Assembly: GCA_025057975.1 (NCBI GenBank)
Contig: JANWUV010000010.1
Location: forward strand, 1-64,000
Reading direction: 5' to 3'
Source of the DNA: Chloracidobacterium sp.
GTDB lineage: Bacteria > Acidobacteriota > Blastocatellia > Chloracidobacteriales > Chloracidobacteriaceae
DNA length: 64,000 bases
A program made the position numbers and the translations under genes. The number at the start of each line of letters is the position of its first letter. Positions within the stretch are counted from its first letter, which is position 1. This document shows positions 1 through 8,459 of this stretch, piece by piece. Under the pieces are notes generated by a model, which saw only the letters and a list, made by a program, of their open reading frames with translations, searched no databases and was not told the DNA's origin.

Positions 1-436
1 GCGGGTGAGTTGGTTGTGGGGCGGGCGTCGTCATTGGGTTGCTCCCGTGTACGAGATGGGATTGGCGGTGGGGCATGCGGGCGGCGGAGCAGCGCAGCCG
101 GAGTGTAGCGCACTTTTCGCGGCGGCACAGCACACGGCTAGTAAGGGAATGGACAGTGCCGCCGACCGGAAGCGCTGGAGCGGTTTTCGTAGAGCAGAGC
201 GATGCCCCAACTGAATCATGCCAACAGTTTGGCGTGCGGCAGCGTTGCATGCCGAACGGCTGTCAAGCTGGCGTTTGTGGCAAGAAACTGCCGCGCCTTT
301 GGCGTGGCGCATGGCGGAACGCCGCCGCACGCCAAAAGAGGAGTTGACTCGCTACGTGTCCTAGAATCTGGAAATTGCACTGGATTCAAGGGCGCGTTAG
401 GTTTCTAATAACGCGGTGCGTCAAGTGAGCGGCTTT
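1..436. other. Non-coding stretch with a repeat copy
   Basis: No convincing gene was found here. The short open frames on both strands have arginine/serine/alanine-rich translations, carry no recognisable domain and overlap each other, as expected from G+C-rich non-coding DNA. The stretch lies downstream of the M16-like gene, and its right half holds one copy of the hairpin repeat described at 235-336. Confidence 0.6.
235..336 (+). repeat. Dispersed hairpin repeat, copy A
   Basis: Three blocks occur in the same order here and at 8626-8760: a GCGGCAGCGTT block, an AACTGCC-CGCCTT block, and a final 24-base block (313-336 here, 8736-8759 there) that matches at 22 of 24 positions. The last block can fold as a GGCG/CGCC hairpin. 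The spacing between blocks two and three is about 22 bases shorter here than in copy B. A fragment of the middle block, CGCCTTGCGGCGCG, recurs as part of 3304-3323. Both full copies are intergenic, which suits a REP/MITE-like non-coding repeat. The family could not be identified. Confidence 0.5.
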
Positions 437-3175
437 TCACGGCATCCTCTTTGTTCGAGCGAGGCGTGCGCCGCGTACGACGCCGCGCCCGGCCGCTCCA
501 ATGCTGATTTCTTCCCAAAAGTCAGCCGAAGGCGCGGTCGTTTGCCGAATACTCATCGCCGCCGTATCCACCTCGGACGGAGCCACACCCAAGTACACTG
601 CCGTGGCGTAGCCGCGACTCCGGCTTTGTACGGCGTCGTTCGCCCGTACAGCCTCGGTCGCCGCCCGCCGCCCGGCGGCTCGCCATTCATCAGCGGATGG
701 CGGCCGCTTCTCCAACTCACGAACGGCACGCTCTACGGCTTCAACCAAGCGTGGCGCGTCATCCGGCCGACCTTCACCCACGACCAACAACTCGCCGCGT
801 TGCAAAGCCGGCGCAAACTGCACCGTAAAGTGCAAGGCTTCCGCTTCCAGCCGCCGCGCCAAGCAGGTTGCCAACACGGCCCAGCGGTGGTCGGCGTCAC
901 GTCCGCCGGGCGTGGCGAAGGCGAAAGCCACCACGTCGCGCGTCCCAGTTGTGCTCTCTTGAACCAGCGGCGACGCCGCCGGTTGCGCCACCCTCGCCTT
1001 AAGGGACGTATCGGTTTCGCGCCGGACAAAGCCTTCCGTGATGTCGCGCGTCACAAGCGTCGAACCCTGCGTCCCGCCGACGATGACGACAATTGGCAAC
1101 TGCCGCTGAATCGTGGCGGCGTACCACCGCTGGACGGCGGTTTCATCCAGCTTGCCGACGGTTCCGGCGACGCCAAGCGGTGGAAAACCATACGGATGCG
1201 AAGGAAACAGGCTGCGTCGCGCCAGCCAAGAGGCCAGTTCCACTGGGTTTGTCGCACGCGCCTTTTGCTCCGCCAGCAAGCGTTCACGTTCAGCCGACAC
1301 CACGCTTGCGTCAAAGTTCGGTCGCTCGACCAGCGTGACAAGACGACGCAGGGCAGGTTCGGCATGACGCGCTACGACGCACAGCTCAAAGCCGAAGAAA
1401 TCGCGTTCATTGACGATGTACAGCCGTCCACCGAGACGCTCCACCTCATCGAGCAGTCCGTCGGGCGCATACTTCACCGAACTGCGCAGCATGACACACA
1501 GCATGAGTTCCGTGATGCCGGCGTTTGTTTCGTCTTCGATGAAGCGTCCGCCTTGGAAGTACAGACCAATCGCTGTCAGCGGACGCGCCGGATCGGGACG
1601 AACCAGTACGCGCGGGCCGCGCAGCGTGGCATACTCGCGTACCGGTTCGGCCGGCGGCAGGACGACCAACCCGCCGTCTTTGGCGGCTTTGGGGCGCGGT
1701 TTCGTGGGAACAACGACCGTTTCCGGTGCGTCCGCCGTCTCGTTTGGGGCGATGTCGGCGACGAGCGTCTGCGGGACGAGCAAGCCGACTGTTTCAAAGA
1801 ACTTTTCGGGCGTGAAGGTGCGCAGCGGCGCCGTCGCCGCTTCGTACTCAAACACCACCAAGCGCGTCGCCGTCAGATGCTTGGCCGCGACGGCGCGCAC
1901 TTGTTCGGCGGTCAGGTTCTCCAGCCGGTCAAAATCATCGAGCCATTTGAGGACGCCGGGACCGAACTCGGCCGCCGCCAACTGTCGCGCCCATGCATCC
2001 ACACGGTCGCCGGCAGTTAGACGATCCAGTTCGAGTTGAGCTTTGGCGCGTTGGAGTTCGCCTTCGGAGAGTCGTTCACGGCGCAGGCGCTCAACGGCTT
2101 CGATGGTCAAAGCTTCCGCGCGGTCGAGGCGTTCGGGATGCACGCTCAGGCTGATGCACAGGGTGGTTTTTTGCGCGTCGGCGTCAACGCGCGCCGCTGC
2201 TTCAGATGCAATGCGGCGGTTTTCAACCAACGCTTCCGAAAGGCGCGCGCGGCGGCCGGAAGCAAGGGCGGCGCAGATGATTTCAAGAGCGACGCGCTCT
2301 TCGTCGCGCAGGGCGGGCAGCGCGTAGCCAATGTGCACCCATGTTTGTCCCTGCGGGCCGCGTTCGGCTTGGTAGCGGTCGCCGGTCGCCGCAGGCGTCG
2401 CCGCATCCTTTGCCTCCGGTTTCCAGTCGCCGGTCGCTTCGGCGACGGTTCGCAGCGTTTCGACGAGGTTGACATCGCCGGTGACAGCGACGACCGTCCG
2501 GCGCGGCGTCAGGTGGGCGGTGTGGAAAGCGCGGGCGGCGTCCAAGGTCACAGCTTTGAAATTTTCCTCGGAGAGCGACGCGCGCCGGCGGCCGGCTGCC
2601 AGCGCCGACCAAGCCGTACGGCTTACGTCCTCGGCGTGTGACTGGCAGCGGCTCCATGCGCGTGTCGCCTGCGCAACGCCGCCGCGCAGGCGCTCTTCGT
2701 CAAAGCCGGTACGCGCGACGGCGCGCAACAACAGACCGGCGACGCCGGCCGTCTGCGCCGTCGGAGCAACGACGGTCAAGGTCGTTGCGTGGGCGTCAAT
2801 CAGCGTATCCAGCGTAGCGCCGGTTGCAGCCAGTTCGGCGCGTTCGGCTTCGGAAAGGAGTCCGTAGGCGACGACCCATGCGACGCCGGGCGCGTCCAGC
2901 GGTTCGTCCGCTGCGCCGAAGCCGAGCCGGACGGCAACGGCCGTCAGTTCGGCGCTGTGCCGTTCGCCGCAAATGAGCCGCAGGCCGTTGCTGAAGCGGG
3001 TGACGGTGAGTTCGCCGCGCTGCGTTTGTTCCGCCAATCCACGGATGGGCGCGGCTTTGGGCGGCGTGACGGGCGGTGCGGGCGGGGGCGTCCGGCGGCG
3101 GGTTTGACCGGGCGACGGGACAGCAAGTAAAAGGAAGAGTAAAAACAGCAGGGAAAGATAACGAGCGTACGACAT
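437..3175 (-). CDS. Secreted M16 peptidase-like protein, zinc ligands lost
   Basis: This 912-residue protein starts with a signal peptide (a hydrophobic run at residues 7-22, then a Pro-rich linker). It contains two full M16 (pitrilysin/processing-peptidase) halves, roughly residues 55-470 and 510-900. In M16 enzymes the first half carries HxxEH, which binds zinc. Here the equivalent stretch reads GVAWVVAYGLL, so both histidines and the glutamate are gone. The second half (GITELMLCVML) lacks them as well. The protein should therefore fold as an M16 clam-shell but not cleave peptides by the usual mechanism. In two-chain M16 enzymes the inactive chain helps bind substrate, so a periplasmic binding or partner role is possible. 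It stands alone, divergent from hicB. The M16-like protein at 14175-15542 has lost its site too. Confidence 0.85.
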   Translation of the reverse strand: MSYARYLSLLFLLFLLLAVPSPGQTRRRTPPPAPPVTPPKAAPIRGLAEQTQRGELTVTRFSNGLRLICGERHSAELTAVAVRLGFGAADEPLDAPGVAWVVAYGLLSEAERAELAATGATLDTLIDAHATTLTVVAPTAQTAGVAGLLLRAVARTGFDEERLRGGVAQATRAWSRCQSHAEDVSRTAWSALAAGRRRASLSEENFKAVTLDAARAFHTAHLTPRRTVVAVTGDVNLVETLRTVAEATGDWKPEAKDAATPAATGDRYQAERGPQGQTWVHIGYALPALRDEERVALEIICAALASGRRARLSEALVENRRIASEAAARVDADAQKTTLCISLSVHPERLDRAEALTIEAVERLRRERLSEGELQRAKAQLELDRLTAGDRVDAWARQLAAAEFGPGVLKWLDDFDRLENLTAEQVRAVAAKHLTATRLVVFEYEAATAPLRTFTPEKFFETVGLLVPQTLVADIAPNETADAPETVVVPTKPRPKAAKDGGLVVLPPAEPVREYATLRGPRVLVRPDPARPLTAIGLYFQGGRFIEDETNAGITELMLCVMLRSSVKYAPDGLLDEVERLGGRLYIVNERDFFGFELCVVARHAEPALRRLVTLVERPNFDASVVSAERERLLAEQKARATNPVELASWLARRSLFPSHPYGFPPLGVAGTVGKLDETAVQRWYAATIQRQLPIVVIVGGTQGSTLVTRDITEGFVRRETDTSLKARVAQPAASPLVQESTTGTRDVVAFAFATPGGRDADHRWAVLATCLARRLEAEALHFTVQFAPALQRGELLVVGEGRPDDAPRLVEAVERAVRELEKRPPSADEWRAAGRRAATEAVRANDAVQSRSRGYATAVYLGVAPSEVDTAAMSIRQTTAPSADFWEEISIGAAGRGVVRGARLARTKRMP

Positions 3176-3437
3176 AGGCGTTTCCGGGCGCTCGCGCGGC
3201 GATACGCCGGGACAGACCGTAATCGTTTAGGCGTAGAGCGGCAAGCGCGCATTGTCGGGCGCGATGGTCAGGCGACGTTTGGAAAACGCCGGTTTTCAGT
3301 TGAGCCGCCTTGCGGCGCGCGGCACGGAAACTGTTTCTATTGATGAGTACTATCGGACTTGAGCGCCGGTTCAAACCTAACCGTCGTCGGCGCAAGCAAA
3401 GCGTGTCGCGGCTTAGAAATTGTTTGGGAGGTGAATC

Positions 3438-3647
3438 ATGAGGATTTTTCCGGCGGTGATTGAGAAATGTCATGACACGGGTTTGTATGTCGGCTACGTA
3501 CCGGGTTTCCCCGGCGCTCACACGCAAGCCGAAACGCTTGATGAGCTACAGAAAAATCTTCACGAAGTTATTGAGATGTTGCTTGAGGATGGCGAGCCAT
3601 CACTTGAAACTGAGTTTATCGGTACACAAATGGTGGTGATTGCCTGA
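3438..3647 (+). CDS. hicB: HicB-family antitoxin
   Basis: This 69-residue protein has the partial RNase H-like HicB fold: an N-terminal strand (IFPAVIEKC), a GLYVGYVPGFPGAHTQAETL core and a helix LDELQKNLHEVIEMLLED. HicB proteins bind and block the HicA mRNA interferase, and often repress their own promoter. This is the short form, without the C-terminal DNA-binding extension found in some HicBs. A strong Shine-Dalgarno, GGGAGGTGA, lies a few bases before the ATG. The toxin gene follows 2 bases after the stop, so the pair is surely co-transcribed. Antitoxin before toxin is one of the two orders known for this family. The DNA is richer in A+T than the flanking genes. Confidence 0.85.
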   Translation: MRIFPAVIEKCHDTGLYVGYVPGFPGAHTQAETLDELQKNLHEVIEMLLEDGEPSLETEFIGTQMVVIA

Positions 3648-3649
3648 CG

Positions 3650-3874
3650 ATGGGTAAGTATCCGGTCCTCAAGCCACAGGAAGTCGTAGTGATCTTGGAA
3701 AGACTTGGTTTTGTTGAAGTGCGCCAGAGAGGCTCACACAAACAGTATCGTCATCCAGATGGTCGGACGACAACCGTCCCTTTTCACAGAGGGCGCGATA
3801 TTTCACCGATTTTGCTACGGCAGATAGCCAAAGACCTTGGTCTCCCTATGGAAGAGTTGCTGAAGCACAGATGA
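3650..3874 (+). CDS. hicA: HicA-family mRNA interferase toxin
   Basis: This 74-residue protein is of typical HicA length. It has the double-stranded-RNA-binding-like fold: VLKPQEVVVILERLGF, then the signature RQRGSHKQYRHPDG with the histidine (GSH) that is catalytic in this family, then TTVPFHRGRDISPILLRQIAKDLG. HicA toxins cleave mRNA and tmRNA when not held by HicB. The gene is intact, starts 2 bases after hicB and is probably translated by coupling. It lies in the A+T-richer stretch with other toxin-antitoxin remains, which suits horizontal acquisition. Family assignment is firm; activity is inferred. Confidence 0.88.
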   Translation: MGKYPVLKPQEVVVILERLGFVEVRQRGSHKQYRHPDGRTTTVPFHRGRDISPILLRQIAKDLGLPMEELLKHR

Positions 3875-4122
3875 GCTACGTCGTCTTGATTTGGAATGCG
3901 CCTAGCATGCGCTTTCACCCGGCGTAGCGAGTTCGCGTCTTTGAGTGCAACAGTCACGCCGCTACAAGCCATGGACAACGTTGGCGGTGGCTCGCGCCGT
4001 GGGCGATGCTGGAACAGACCTGTGAGGAGGCGCTCATCAGGGGGCTTGGCAGGTTGAAGATTTTGACACTTAACAACTGTTGGGATGTTACGCTCAATAC
4101 CTTGGAAAGGAGTTTAGCGACG

Positions 4123-4539
4123 ATGCGCATCCAAAGTCCTGCGGCCTCAACTCTCGCCCTGCTTGTTCTCATCCTCCTGACCGGCGCTTTACTCGGCTGT
4201 CAAAGTCTCTTTCGGCTGACATCGGTTGACAAGCAAGAAAGTAAGAAGGTTCAGAGGTGGGAATACTGTCTCATGAGTCCCCCTTACCCCACACCGTACG
4301 GCTGGAAGGTGAACATCTACCTTGGCGGGAAAGATGAAACCATAGACAGTGACATGAGTAGCGTCGCCGCCCTCAACAAGCTCGGCGCTGACGGGTGGGA
4401 ACTGGTTGGGGTGAGCGACGAGGTCGTGAATCAGGGCAACCAAACTTTTACGAAGTTTCTGCTGAAACGCTCCATAGCCAGTGCGCTCCCTGACAAAAGC
4501 ACGCAGCAGGCTCACTTACAGGAGTTTTTTGAGCACTAG
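4123..4539 (+). CDS. Small lipoprotein, DUF4177-like
   Basis: The frame is open from 4006, but the ATG at 4123 is preferred. A GGAAAGGAG ribosome site lies 10 bases upstream, and the product then begins with a clean lipoprotein signal: MRIQ, a hydrophobic run, and lipobox LLTGALLGC. The mature part (about 115 residues) has VQRWEYCLM near the start and LNKLGADGWELVGV near the middle, the pattern of the small DUF4177 family of unknown function. It is expected to be lipid-anchored in the cell envelope. Its neighbours are toxin-antitoxin genes and remnants, so no role can be read from context. Composition matches the accessory island. Confidence 0.7.
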   Translation: MRIQSPAASTLALLVLILLTGALLGCQSLFRLTSVDKQESKKVQRWEYCLMSPPYPTPYGWKVNIYLGGKDETIDSDMSSVAALNKLGADGWELVGVSDEVVNQGNQTFTKFLLKRSIASALPDKSTQQAHLQEFFEH

Positions 4540-4617
4540 ACAGGTGCTCACTGCTGATGATGGGCATCAAGCCACTGCGAGCAAGGCCTAGCAGGGTACA
4601 GAGAAGGACTTAGGGCA

Positions 4618-4815
4618 ATGTCGTTTATTGGTCGGCAGCAAGTCGTAGAGCGTTGTACCAGCTTGAAGATAAACTCAGTGGCGATGTCAAACACCTTACG
4701 AAATCACTGACCAGAGTACAAGATGAGAGACGGTGACTGGCGAGCAATTTTTGAGATCATGGACGACGAGATTATCATGTACCGTATTTTCCACCGAAAG
4801 GAAGCCTATGAATGA
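4618..4815 (+). pseudogene. Broken RelE/ParE-like toxin gene
   Basis: Two fragments of a RelE-type toxin lie in different frames. From about 4623 one frame reads VYWSAASRRALYQLEDKL and then DVKHLTKSL, like the N-terminal half of RelE toxins. From about 4717 a second frame reads YKMRDGDWRAIFEI and ends IFHRKEAYE before TGA at 4813, matching the conserved RelE C-terminal half (YxxRxGDxRxxxxI ... HRxxxYx). A single-base frameshift near 4707-4716 separates them. The likely ATG at 4618 is in yet another frame relative to the first fragment, so there are probably two frameshifts. The toxin is almost certainly dead. Its stop overlaps the start of a decayed antitoxin. Confidence 0.65.
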
Positions 4816-4985
4816 TCATGAGTATTTATCCACAAGTCGTTGAGAAAGACAGGAGGAATTTGTTCAAGAGGTACTAGAGGGTTTAGATGATATTTGAATT
4901 TTGAGAGAAAGATAAGCTTCTGCCGTCTCTGAGCCGATTGGATCACTTGACGATATTCTTATCGAGCTAAGGATTGAGGCAAGTT
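4808..4985 (+). pseudogene. Decayed antitoxin partner of the RelE-like toxin
   Basis: An ATG at 4808 overlaps the toxin stop (ATGAATGA), the usual arrangement for a coupled toxin-antitoxin pair. Read in that one frame, the sequence gives NDHEYL, then EEFVQEVLEGLDDI, ILRER and VSEPIGSLDDILIEL, which resembles small acidic antitoxins. The frame is interrupted by three stops: TGA at 4841, TGA at 4895 and TAA at 4913. Each could come from one C-to-T change in a CGA or CAA codon. The 3' limit is uncertain, and the antitoxin family could not be settled. The remaining sequence up to 5159 shows nothing except two short copies of ACTATGCTTCG. Confidence 0.45.
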
Positions 4986-5159
4986 GGCTGAGCAAGGCAA
5001 TAAGCCTAAACTCAGCCGACTATGCTTCGCCATACCCTGAAGTAGCATCGAGCCAATACCCGCACTATGCTTCGGCTTCCTCCACCTATACTAGACACGG
5101 TGTAATCCGCCAGCTTAGCAGGTTCTCCTAACATCCACCCTAGACGACGGTTTAGATTT

Positions 5160-8100
5160 ATGGATCAGAAGGAATTCGGAAATAAACCAGAGGATATTCT
5201 TTCAGCTTGGATAGCATTGGAAGTTCTTTCGCCACTCACTTATAGATGCCCAGAAGACTTAGCTAATGGTATCCCTGAACGAGTGGCCGAGGTAAATCTG
5301 CAAGACTTAGCTAAGGATGACTCTGAACGAGTAACTGGGCATGAGAAACTCCCTTGGGAAAAAAATGAATCCCTTCGCAAAGGATACCGCCTTTATTATC
5401 AAATCATCCTTGGCTCAATCTGCATGGAAAAAGCAGTGAAGCGCCTTACTAGCAAGTACAGCGACACTCGTCCAGAGGAGCCAAGCGTGCGTGGCGAGGC
5501 GGCGCTTGCCATCGTTGTGGTTGATGATGAGGGACAACTTGCCGGACCATCAGCGGTTGTCATCTCCAGTTTTGGTTGGGGCTTGATGACCGCACTGGAA
5601 GGCAATCTAGAAGAACTTGCAAATTGGCCAGCTGTCGAACCAGAGTTAGTGAAACGAGTCAAAGATACGCTCCTCGGCATGGCGACAAAAGATAAAAACC
5701 AAGAGAAACCTGGAACTCTCTCGCTAACTGGAAAGGCGCTGCTGGCCGCTTATGAGGTGCTCGTCCGTGAACTTAAACTGCCGGAATATCTAGTCGAACC
5801 ACCAAAGTTTGCGATCCGTTCATATGTCAATCAAAAAGACCCAAACCCACCTGAGCCACTCTTGTGCAATAGTTTTTTCCTTGAGGATCTTGTGTTTGCT
5901 CGGTCGCTTTTCTCCTTTGGGAAGGCACCGAAGAATCTTCTGCGCTATCTTGGCGTCGAGCAGCCGCAGCAAAGAAAAGACTTGCTAAACGACAAAGACG
6001 CGCTGGAAGAGGCGGTGAGTCCCGGATGGACTCCGTTGGCTCGCTGGCCGGGGCCGGAACGCCACCCGCTTGTCTTACTTCAGCAGGCGGCGGTGAACTG
6101 TGCATTCCATGCAACAAGGATTGGTGGATTGTTGAGCGTCAATGGGCCGCCTGGAACCGGAAAGACAACATTACTTCGGGATATTGTCGCCGGGATTGTC
6201 ACGGCGAGGGCGGAAGCAATGATGCAGTTCGATAACCCAGAAGATGCATTTAAGTGCTCTGGTCAAAAGCTGCTGGTAGGCGGCAGTTGGATCGATCTTT
6301 ACCGATTGAACCAATCTCTGCGCGGCTTTGAGATGGTCGTTGCATCATCAAACAACAAAGCCGTCGAAAATGTGAGTGCGGAGCTTCCTTCGCTTGGCGC
6401 TATCGCGAAAGATGCATTGAACCTGCGCTACTTCAAAAAGTTGTCCGACAAGTTGTATCAACCCGAAACATGGGGGATGATTGCCGCCGTACTTGGCAAT
6501 ACGCAGAATCGCAGCCAATTCAAGGAAACTTTTTGGTGGGATGAAGACGAGGGGCTGCGAATATACCTACAGGCCGCCGTACGCTCGGTACAAGAAGTGG
6601 AAACAACTGACCCTCAAACAGGACAAGTCAAGAAACAGCGACCAGCCATTGTTGCAAGCGAAAACCCGCCACGTTCTCACGCTGAAGCCCTTTCTCGATG
6701 GAATAAGGCGCGAGAGCAGTTCCGCGAAGCAGTGAAGAAGAGTCACTGTTGGCATACGTGGTTGGAGAGTGTGCGTGCTGACCTGTTGACGCTGCCGAAA
6801 CTGGCTCAAGCGGAGGCTGCCGCTCAAGCTAGGCGTGACGACGCCGAGAAAGCAGTTCAAACCCTTGAGGAAGACTTGGCGACAGCGCGGGGAAAAGAGT
6901 ATGAATCGCTACGTCGGCTTCGCTACGCCGAACAGGAGCTTGAGGCCCATCGCTTGAAAAAGCCGGGACTTTGGGCGCGGTTATTCAGAACCCGCATCGC
7001 GCGAGAATGGTCGAATCAGTTGGCTGCTCTCCGTGCCGCTCACCATCGGGCGGAGTCCCGGCACAGAGAAACAGAGGCGGAGCGCCGGCGCGTTGAAAAT
7101 GAGCTTCAATGGGCAAGGCTTCAGCAGCAGAATGCCGAAAAGGACTTGGAAGACGCCCGCATACGGCATCAGCGAGTGCAGCAACGACTTACTGAGGCTG
7201 AACACCGCGAGGTTATCCTTGCCGATGACGATTTCTTCAAAGATGCTCACGACGCGCGCCATAAAAAGACGCCGTGGTTTCCTCGAGAAGCCCAGCGCCT
7301 GCGTGACGAGGTTTTTATCGCTGCAATGGCGGTGCACCGCGCCTTCATTGATGCGGCCGCCAGGCCCTTGCGTCACAACCTCGGCGCCTTGATGGATGTC
7401 TTCATGACGCAGACATTACTGGGTGCCGAGAAACAAAAGTTGCTGCCCGACCTGTGGGCTTCGCTTTTTCTCGTGGTACCGTTGGTATCGACAACTTTTG
7501 CCTCCTTCAACCGAATGTTGGGCAAGCTGCCTCTTGAAAGCCTTGGCTGGCTGATTGTAGACGAAGCCGGACAGTCGTTACCGCAGGCCGCCGTGGGTGC
7601 GCTCCTGCGAACTCGCCGCGCCGTCATCGTCGGCGACCCGATGCAGATTGAGCCGGTGGTTGTGTTGCCTGACACGTTGACAAACACCATATGTCATCGT
7701 TTTGATGTAGACCCTGACCGCTATGCCCCTCCACGGGCTTCGGTACAGACGCTTGCTGACGCTGCCTCTGAATACACCGGCACGTTCGAAGGTAAATACG
7801 GCAGTCGGCAGGTTGGCGTGCCGTTGCTGGTGCATCGGCGATGTTCCAATCCAATGTTCACAATCGCCAATAAAATAGCCTACGCCAACCAGATGGTGTT
7901 TGCGAAATCGCCAAGTCCTTCTTCAATCAAAAATGTACTTGGTGATTCTAAGTGGATTCACGTCGAAGGCAGCGGCGAAGACAAGTGGTGCCCAGCAGAA
8001 GGCGACGAGGTGCTGCGCTTGCTTGAGGAGCTAGCCCAAGCTGAGGCAAGCCACGACCTCTATATCATTACGCCGTTTGTCATCGTTGCAGAAAAACTTC

Positions 8101-8459
8101 GCCAAATGATACGTAAAAGCAAGGTTCTCGAAGGCTGGATTAATGACAATTGGATCAACAAACGAGTTGGTACCGTACACACAGCGCAAGGTCGTGAAGC
8201 GGGAGCGGTGATTCTCGTTTTGGGTGCGCCTCTCCAAGATCAAAAGGGCGCTCGTGATTGGGCCGGCAACCGTCCAAACTTGCTGAATGTGGCTGTTACC
8301 CGCGCAAAGGAAGTCATTTACGTCGTCGGTAATTGGGAGCTTTGGTGTGAGGCTGGTTGTTTCAAAGAGCTTGACAGTGCTTTGCCAAAACTTTGCCGTC
8401 TTTACGGCGCTTCGGCTTTAGAAACGGTGACAACCAGCGTAGTGAGCAACACAGCGTGA
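5160..8459 (+). CDS. Large superfamily 1 (Upf1/DNA2-like) helicase
   Basis: This 1099-residue protein is an ATP-driven SF1B helicase or translocase. Visible motifs are Walker A GPPGTGKT at 329-336, motif Ia VVASSNNKAVENV, Walker B DEAGQ at 801-805, motif III GDPMQIEP from 825, motif V GTVHTAQGREA from 1004, and motif VI NVAVTRAKE from 1043. Between Ia and II lies a long charged coiled coil (about 545-690), probably a stalk. The first 320 residues match no domain I can name. No nuclease motif is visible at the C-terminus. It is single, with no partner gene within 400 bases, and richer in A+T than the chromosome around it. Related stand-alone helicases occur in mobile and defence regions, but an anti-phage role is only inference; RNA or DNA repair is equally possible. 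Confidence 0.85.
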   Translation: MDQKEFGNKPEDILSAWIALEVLSPLTYRCPEDLANGIPERVAEVNLQDLAKDDSERVTGHEKLPWEKNESLRKGYRLYYQIILGSICMEKAVKRLTSKYSDTRPEEPSVRGEAALAIVVVDDEGQLAGPSAVVISSFGWGLMTALEGNLEELANWPAVEPELVKRVKDTLLGMATKDKNQEKPGTLSLTGKALLAAYEVLVRELKLPEYLVEPPKFAIRSYVNQKDPNPPEPLLCNSFFLEDLVFARSLFSFGKAPKNLLRYLGVEQPQQRKDLLNDKDALEEAVSPGWTPLARWPGPERHPLVLLQQAAVNCAFHATRIGGLLSVNGPPGTGKTTLLRDIVAGIVTARAEAMMQFDNPEDAFKCSGQKLLVGGSWIDLYRLNQSLRGFEMVVASSNNKAVENVSAELPSLGAIAKDALNLRYFKKLSDKLYQPETWGMIAAVLGNTQNRSQFKETFWWDEDEGLRIYLQAAVRSVQEVETTDPQTGQVKKQRPAIVASENPPRSHAEALSRWNKAREQFREAVKKSHCWHTWLESVRADLLTLPKLAQAEAAAQARRDDAEKAVQTLEEDLATARGKEYESLRRLRYAEQELEAHRLKKPGLWARLFRTRIAREWSNQLAALRAAHHRAESRHRETEAERRRVENELQWARLQQQNAEKDLEDARIRHQRVQQRLTEAEHREVILADDDFFKDAHDARHKKTPWFPREAQRLRDEVFIAAMAVHRAFIDAAARPLRHNLGALMDVFMTQTLLGAEKQKLLPDLWASLFLVVPLVSTTFASFNRMLGKLPLESLGWLIVDEAGQSLPQAAVGALLRTRRAVIVGDPMQIEPVVVLPDTLTNTICHRFDVDPDRYAPPRASVQTLADAASEYTGTFEGKYGSRQVGVPLLVHRRCSNPMFTIANKIAYANQMVFAKSPSPSSIKNVLGDSKWIHVEGSGEDKWCPAEGDEVLRLLEELAQAEASHDLYIITPFVIVAEKLRQMIRKSKVLEGWINDNWINKRVGTVHTAQGREAGAVILVLGAPLQDQKGARDWAGNRPNLLNVAVTRAKEVIYVVGNWELWCEAGCFKELDSALPKLCRLYGASALETVTTSVVSNTA

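Noticed and set aside
416-2020. A 534-residue open frame on the plus strand
   Set aside because: It lies antisense to the M16-like gene. Its translation is Arg/Gln/Gly-rich without domains, as expected from the complement of a G+C-rich gene.
5010-5100. Two copies of ACTATGCTTCG as the start of a CRISPR array
   Set aside because: Only two imperfect short copies, no regular spacers and no cas genes.
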